Positions 59,573-64,000 of a DNA stretch of 64,000 nucleotides are shown here, in pieces. The stretch lies in contig JADJBP010000001.1 in assembly GCA_016703625.1 (NCBI GenBank), positions 124,001 to 188,000 on the forward strand, in the 5' to 3' direction. How positions within the stretch are numbered: position 1 is the stretch's first letter; each line of letters starts with the position of its first letter. This stretch comes from Chitinophagaceae bacterium. GTDB lineage: Bacteria > Bacteroidota > Bacteroidia > Chitinophagales > Chitinophagaceae. The notes under the pieces were generated by a model that saw only the letters and a program-made list of their open reading frames with translations, had not been told where the DNA came from and did no database searches. A program made the position numbers and the translations under genes.

Positions 59573-59608
59573 GCGTTCCGGATCATTTGCGGAACGCTTT
59601 GGTTTTTA
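59573..59608 (+). terminator. Terminator of the PPIase gene
   Basis: GCGTTCCG-N9-CGGAACGC then TTTGGTTTTTA. Confidence 0.85.
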
Positions 59609-59652
59609 TACGTTTTGATTTGCTGCTTTTGGCAATGTTATTAACTTAAGGG

Positions 59653-59734
59653 TGTCAGCCTGAGCTTGTCGAAGGCGGGTTACCTGGTAATTTCCTACCG
59701 GCTTCGACAATCCCGATACCTATCGCGACTGACA
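59653..59734. repeat. Long imperfect palindrome with CTTGTCGAAGG core
   Basis: Outer arms TGTCAG/CTGACA, inner arms TTGTCGAAGG(C)/GCTTCGACAA, 82 bases in all. CTGAGCTTGTCGAAGG is a string I know from intergenic regions of other Bacteroidota. It lies between the PPIase terminator and hflX. Confidence 0.7.
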
Positions 59735-59789
59735 GCTTTTAAAATTGGTTAACTTTAAAACATTGCCCGTTGGGTAAAAATAAATAATA

Positions 59790-60983
59790 TTGATAGAAAC
59801 TAAAAAAATAACCAGGCAGGATGAACAGGCCATACTGGTAGGATTGATCTATAAAGAACAAACCGAGCCCATGGTAAATGAATACCTGGATGAACTGACT
59901 TTTCTGGCAGAAACAGCAGGCGCCGTTGCAGTAAAAAGATTTACTCAAAAACTGCCGCATCCCGACAGTAAGATCTTTGTGGGAAAAGGAAAACTCGAAG
60001 AAATAAAACAATATATCCTGCTTAAAGGAAATATCAGCCTGGTCATTTTTGATGACGAACTCACAGGCTCACAGATCCAGAATATTGAAAAGGAACTGAA
60101 CGTAAAAACCATTGACCGGAGCGACCTGATCCTCGACATTTTTGCCAGCAGGGCCAAGACCGCCCAGGCCAAAACCCAGGTAGAGCTTGCACAGTACCAG
60201 TATATTTTACCACGGCTTAAAGGTATGTGGAAACACCTGGAACGCCAGGGTGGCGGTGTTGGAACCAGGGGCCCGGGTGAAACAGAGATCGAAACGGACC
60301 GCCGGATCGTAAAGGATAAAATAGGATTATTACGCAAACGGCTGGCCGAAATTGACAAACAGGCTTTTACCCAGCGAAAGGACCGCGGTGAATTCATCAG
60401 GGTGGCCCTGGTGGGTTATACCAATGTGGGTAAATCAACACTCATGAATATATTAAGCAAGAGTGATGTGTTTGCCGAAAATAAATTATTTGCCACACTG
60501 GATACCACTACCCGTAAAGTGGTGTTTGAACAGACACCGTTTTTACTGAGTGATACGGTAGGGTTTATACGAAAACTGCCGCACCACCTGGTAGAAAGTT
60601 TTAAAAGCACACTGGATGAAGTACGGGAGGCTGATGTGCTGCTGCACGTGGTGGATATTGCCCACCCGCAATACGAAGAACAGTTTAACGTGGTCAATAA
60701 AACACTGGCCGAGCTGGGCGCAAATGATAAACCCGTCATTACCATTTTTAATAAAATGGATAAGTACGAGGAACAGGCATTTGATCAATGGCTCGAACCG
60801 GAAGTGAAAACCGAAATACTGAACGACCTGAAACAGCGCTGGCAAAATGAAACCAAGGGGCACTGCGTGTTTGTTTCAGCAACACAAAAAACAAACCTGG
60901 AAGGGCTGCGGCAATCCATTTTGAACGAAGTGCGGGAAATGTACCGCATACGGTATCCCTATAAAGCCGAGTTCTTTTATTAA
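59790..60983 (+). CDS. hflX: GTPase HflX
   Basis: Ribosome-splitting, heat-stress GTPase. N-terminal HflX domain (about 20-190: KIFVGKGKLEEI, DDELTGSQIQNIE, DLILDIFASRAKTAQAKTQV, GPGETEIETDRR) and GTPase domain with G1 GYTNVGKST (209-217), DTVGFIRKLP and NKMDKYE. TTG start at 59790; no nearer ATG. The Rieske gene begins four bases after its stop, so the two are probably cotranscribed. Confidence 0.95.
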   Translation: MIETKKITRQDEQAILVGLIYKEQTEPMVNEYLDELTFLAETAGAVAVKRFTQKLPHPDSKIFVGKGKLEEIKQYILLKGNISLVIFDDELTGSQIQNIEKELNVKTIDRSDLILDIFASRAKTAQAKTQVELAQYQYILPRLKGMWKHLERQGGGVGTRGPGETEIETDRRIVKDKIGLLRKRLAEIDKQAFTQRKDRGEFIRVALVGYTNVGKSTLMNILSKSDVFAENKLFATLDTTTRKVVFEQTPFLLSDTVGFIRKLPHHLVESFKSTLDEVREADVLLHVVDIAHPQYEEQFNVVNKTLAELGANDKPVITIFNKMDKYEEQAFDQWLEPEVKTEILNDLKQRWQNETKGHCVFVSATQKTNLEGLRQSILNEVREMYRIRYPYKAEFFY

Positions 60984-60987
60984 TACA

Positions 60988-61335
60988 ATGCCATCAACTC
61001 CCAATCATACCTGGTTCAAAATAGCCGAAAACAAAGCTGAAATTGATTTTCCCGTTAACGGGCTTGCCGAATTTGAAATAAACGGTAAAATGATCTGTAT
61101 CGCAAAACACCATGACCGGCTTTTTGCCTGTTCCCAAAAATGCCCGCATGCCGGGGGCCATTTAGCTGAAGGCTATATGGATGCCCTGGGAAATATTGTT
61201 TGCCCCATCCACCGCTATAAATTTAATTTGAAGAATGGCATGAATGTAAGCGGGGAAGGCTATTTTTTAAAAACATTTTCTATAGAAGAAAGGGAAGACG
61301 GTGTGTACATTTGCCTCAACAAGCCGGCATTTTAA
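60988..61335 (+). CDS. Rieske-type 2Fe-2S protein
   Basis: A stand-alone 115-residue Rieske domain without signal or membrane anchor: CPH at Cys52-His54 and CPIH at Cys72-His75 bind the 2Fe-2S cluster. It resembles small soluble Rieske ferredoxins or the small subunit of nitrite reductase-like systems; partner unknown. ATG start. Confidence 0.92.
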   Translation: MPSTPNHTWFKIAENKAEIDFPVNGLAEFEINGKMICIAKHHDRLFACSQKCPHAGGHLAEGYMDALGNIVCPIHRYKFNLKNGMNVSGEGYFLKTFSIEEREDGVYICLNKPAF

Positions 61336-61652
61336 TTACTTCATTAACCGGTATATCACTGTTTAAACAGTATTGAACGAAATCGTTTTTATTGCAGGGA
61401 TACACAAATTATATAAGCAGATCATTGCCGCTTTACCTGAAATGCAGGGTTGAGAGCCGGTAATTATGAAAAAAGGGAAACCCGTAATGGCTGTTCTTAA
61501 AAAACTCAGGAGCTTATTAATTTATATAACAAACTTGCACTTTATTTAAAATATTTTTCCTAAATTGTTCCCAAATTGCTTTTTTTAAATATCTGTTTAA
61601 CCTGTTTAAACACTTGTTTGATTGATAAAATTATAACCAAAACATAATGTAC
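61336..61652. other. Intergenic region before the metalloprotease gene
   Basis: No gene seen. A perfect 14-base palindrome ACTGTTTAAACAGT lies at 61358-61371, and CTGTTTAA recurs near 61590-61610. These could be regulator sites, or for the first the end of the hflX-Rieske transcript. No convincing promoter motif. Confidence 0.35.
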
Positions 61653-64000
61653 ATGAAAAAATCTACCAGGTTTCATCATCAGTATTGTTTTTATTATCCC
61701 TTTCTTTTTCGCTGCTTGCGCAAAATTCATTTTTTACTCCAGTGAGTGAAAGTGCTGTTTCTTTAGTAAACAGTAACCGGGTAATAATTCCTGTAAAATA
61801 CAATACAGTAAAGGCTGACATGGATCAGCTGAAAAATTTCTTAAGGACACTTCCTTCAGAAAAAAATGTTACCCAAAGTCTTGCACCCATCATGCAAATA
61901 CCAATGCCCGATGGCAGAATGGTAAGGTTCAGGGTTTGGGAAAGCAGTATCCAGGCACCTGCCCTGGAAGCCAGGTTCCCCGAGATCAGAACTTTTGCCG
62001 GGCAGGGGATCGATGATCCTTATGCCAATATCCGTTTTGATATCGGTCAAAGGGATTTCATGCACAGGTATTAACTGTTAACGGTACATATTATATAGAC
62101 CCTTATGCTGTTGGCAATAATACAGATTATATCAGCTACTTCAGGAAAGACCTGATGAACAATAAAGGAAACTGGTCATGTGATGTACCGGATTATACTC
62201 CAAAACAAACCGGCAATAATATAATAGCTGCTGCCTGCAGGGGAACAGAAATGAGGACGTACAGGCTGGCAGTTGCCTGTACCGGTGAATATGCACAGGC
62301 TCCTGGTATAAATGCAGGTACAAACCCTGCCATTTTACATGCCGCTATCGTTACTACCGTAAACCGTGTTGTTGGTGTTTACCGCTCTGAATTAGCGGTT
62401 AGCATGACCCTGGTTGCCACTAATAATTTAGTTGAATTTTTAGATGCTGCAACTGATCCGTTTAATGGTAATAATAATGCCAATGTATTGATCAACGAAA
62501 GCCAGGTTGTTATAGATGCCAATATAGGAACTGCAAACTATGATATCGGGCATACTTTCAGTACCGGTGGTGGTGGATTGGCCCAGTTAAATTCTCCCTG
62601 TGGTCCTTCAAAGGCAAGAGGAATTACCGGAAGTCCAAATCCAACCGGTGACGCATATGATATAGATTATGTTGCACATGAAATGGGGCACCAGTTTGGC
62701 GGAAACCATACCATGGCCGGTTGCGGATCTTCTCCAAATTCAACCAAGCTTGAAGTAGGAAGCGGAACAACCATACAGGCATATGCCGGTATTTGTGGCG
62801 GACAGGATATACAACCAAACAGTGATCCTTTTTTCCATGGGATGAGCTTTGATGAAATAAGCAATTTTGTATCGGGAGCCGGTGCAGCCTGTGGAACAAC
62901 ATCTGCAACAGGAAATCAAATTCCGGTGATAGGCGCCTTATCCAATAATGGTGCAAACATCCCTATCAGTACACCATTTACATTAACCGGTAGTGCAACC
63001 GAACCCTGATAATGACCCGCTAACTTATTGCTGGGAGCAATGGGATGTAACGGGTACCGGAAACTCCAACTGGAATGCCGGAGCAACCGGCGCTCCGGGA
63101 AATACCCTCCCTTTATTTAAATCAAGAATTCCTAAAACATCCGGTTCCAGGACCTTTCCTGATATAGCTGTTATTTTAGCCGGTTATCCTGCCAATCCAC
63201 CCGCTACTTTGGGAGGTTTAAAAGGGGAAACATTATCACCTGTTGACAGGCCAATGAAATTCAAATTAACCGTAAGGGATAATAAAGCCACCGGTGGTGG
63301 AGTAGCATCAAGCGGTGCCGGTGGTTGTCAAACAACAACCGTTTACCAGATAAATGTAATTGCTACTTCCGGTCCATTTGCAGTTACCGTACCGAATGGC
63401 GGCGAAAGTTGGGCAGGCAACTCATCACAAACCATCACCTGGAATGTGGTTGGTACCAATGCTGCTCCAATAAGTGTTGCTAATGTAAGGATCACTTTAT
63501 CAACTGATGGTGGTTTAACTTACCCTACCGAACTGCTGGCCAGTACTCCAAATGATGGTACACAGTCGGTTACCATGCCAAATATAACAACCTCAACTGC
63601 CAGGATAAGAGTAGAGGCAGTAGGTAATGTTTTCTTTGATATTTCCAATGCCAACTTCAGTATAACAGGAGGAACAGCAACAAATCCAACTGTTACTATT
63701 AACCAGGCAGCGGCACAGCCGGATCCAACATCAGTATCACCCATTAACTTTACCGTGGTATTTGACCAGGTAGTTACCGGTTTTGCTACAGGCGATGTTA
63801 CCCTTGCCGGAACTGCCGGTGCAACCACCGGAACAGTATCCGGAAGCGGAACAACATACAATGTTGCCGTAACGGGTATGACTGCAAGCGGAACTGTTAT
63901 AGCTACTATTCCAGCCGGCGTTTGTGTTAATGCTTTGGCTGAACCCAACCTGGCTTCTACCAGTACGGATAATACAGTTACCTTTAATTTAGCGGGTAAT
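61653..64000 (+). CDS. Secreted reprolysin-type metalloprotease with Ig-like repeats, frameshifted, cut by window end
   Basis: Signal peptide (VLFLLSLSFSLLAQ) after restoring one A in 61656-61661. Propeptide-like region to about residue 160, then an M12B-like catalytic domain with zinc motif HEMGHQFGGNHTM (HEXXHXXGXXH) and the segment YAGICGGQDIQPNSDPFFH. After it come beta-sandwich domains: one with FAVTVPNGGESWAGNSSQTITW and one Ig-like with FTVVFDQVVTGFATGDVTLAG. Further breaks: one C missing near 62056-62060 (DFHAQVLTVNGTYY) and one A extra at 63002-63003 (SATDPDNDPLTYCWE). The frame is open at the right edge; such proteins usually end in a secretion sorting domain, not seen here. Confidence 0.85.

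Noticed and set aside
300..63010. Programmed frameshifting as an explanation for the many split genes
   Set aside because: The breaks go in both directions, sit in different runs without a common slippery site, and occur in unrelated genes, which fits consensus errors.
63520..63948. Minus-strand open frame rich in Val, Pro and Thr
   Set aside because: Antisense image of the Ig-like domains of the metalloprotease.

Overview
This is a chromosomal window from a Bacteroidota bacterium, most likely of the Chitinophagaceae/Chitinophagales. The signs are TAnnTTTG-type promoters (two with TTTG 19-20 nt upstream), a SusC/SusD pair driven by an ECF sigma and a FecR anti-sigma, a Bacteroidota-style outer-membrane and periplasmic protein set, a nearby rimP-nusA-infB operon, and GH144 enzymes, a family first described from Chitinophaga. 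I see no insertion sequence, prophage, CRISPR array or rRNA.

Layout. 1-22 kb is housekeeping and metabolism: the end of a GH3-type (auxin-family) ligase, LysE exporter, mtgA, a leftward NAD-salvage operon (M23 peptidase, pnuC, tag, a 59-residue membrane protein, a NadR-type kinase), nfu, a PcrA/UvrD helicase, an AraC regulator, a PDZ/hydrolase, two tandem ECF sigma factors, a possible small RNA, recA, an EamA transporter, SixA-like phosphatase, phytase-like esterase, S1/P1 nuclease, purF and one CAT-anticodon tRNA. 22.4-52.8 kb is one large rightward polysaccharide utilization locus (PUL): ECF sigma, FecR, SusC with an STN domain, SusD, a LamG lipoprotein, an FG-GAP/VCBS protein, a vanadium-haloperoxidase homologue, GH30, a seven-haem cytochrome c, a second GH30, two GH144, an EEP phosphodiesterase, GH43-type, SGNH esterase, GH97, two GH3 and a HAD phosphatase. 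52.8-61.3 kb is housekeeping again: DUF4834-like gene, rimP-nusA-infB, a SurA-like PPIase, hflX and a Rieske protein. The window ends inside a large secreted reprolysin-type metalloprotease.

How the genes fit together. In the PUL, glucan binding at SusCD is probably signalled through the STN domain and FecR to the ECF sigma. GH30 and GH144 would cut beta-1,6- and beta-1,2-glucans, GH3 would finish the oligosaccharides to glucose, and GH97 would take alpha-glucosidic ends. The placement of a haloperoxidase, a multihaem cytochrome and an FG-GAP protein among the glycosidases suggests a redox step in the same locus; this is the most interesting biology here.

Two properties colour everything. 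First, about 30 one-base frame breaks occur in 17 genes, mostly in short A or T runs, including infB and purF. They look like consensus errors, so I annotate whole genes across them. Second, the window carries many small palindromic and heptad repeats, both between genes and in frame inside genes.
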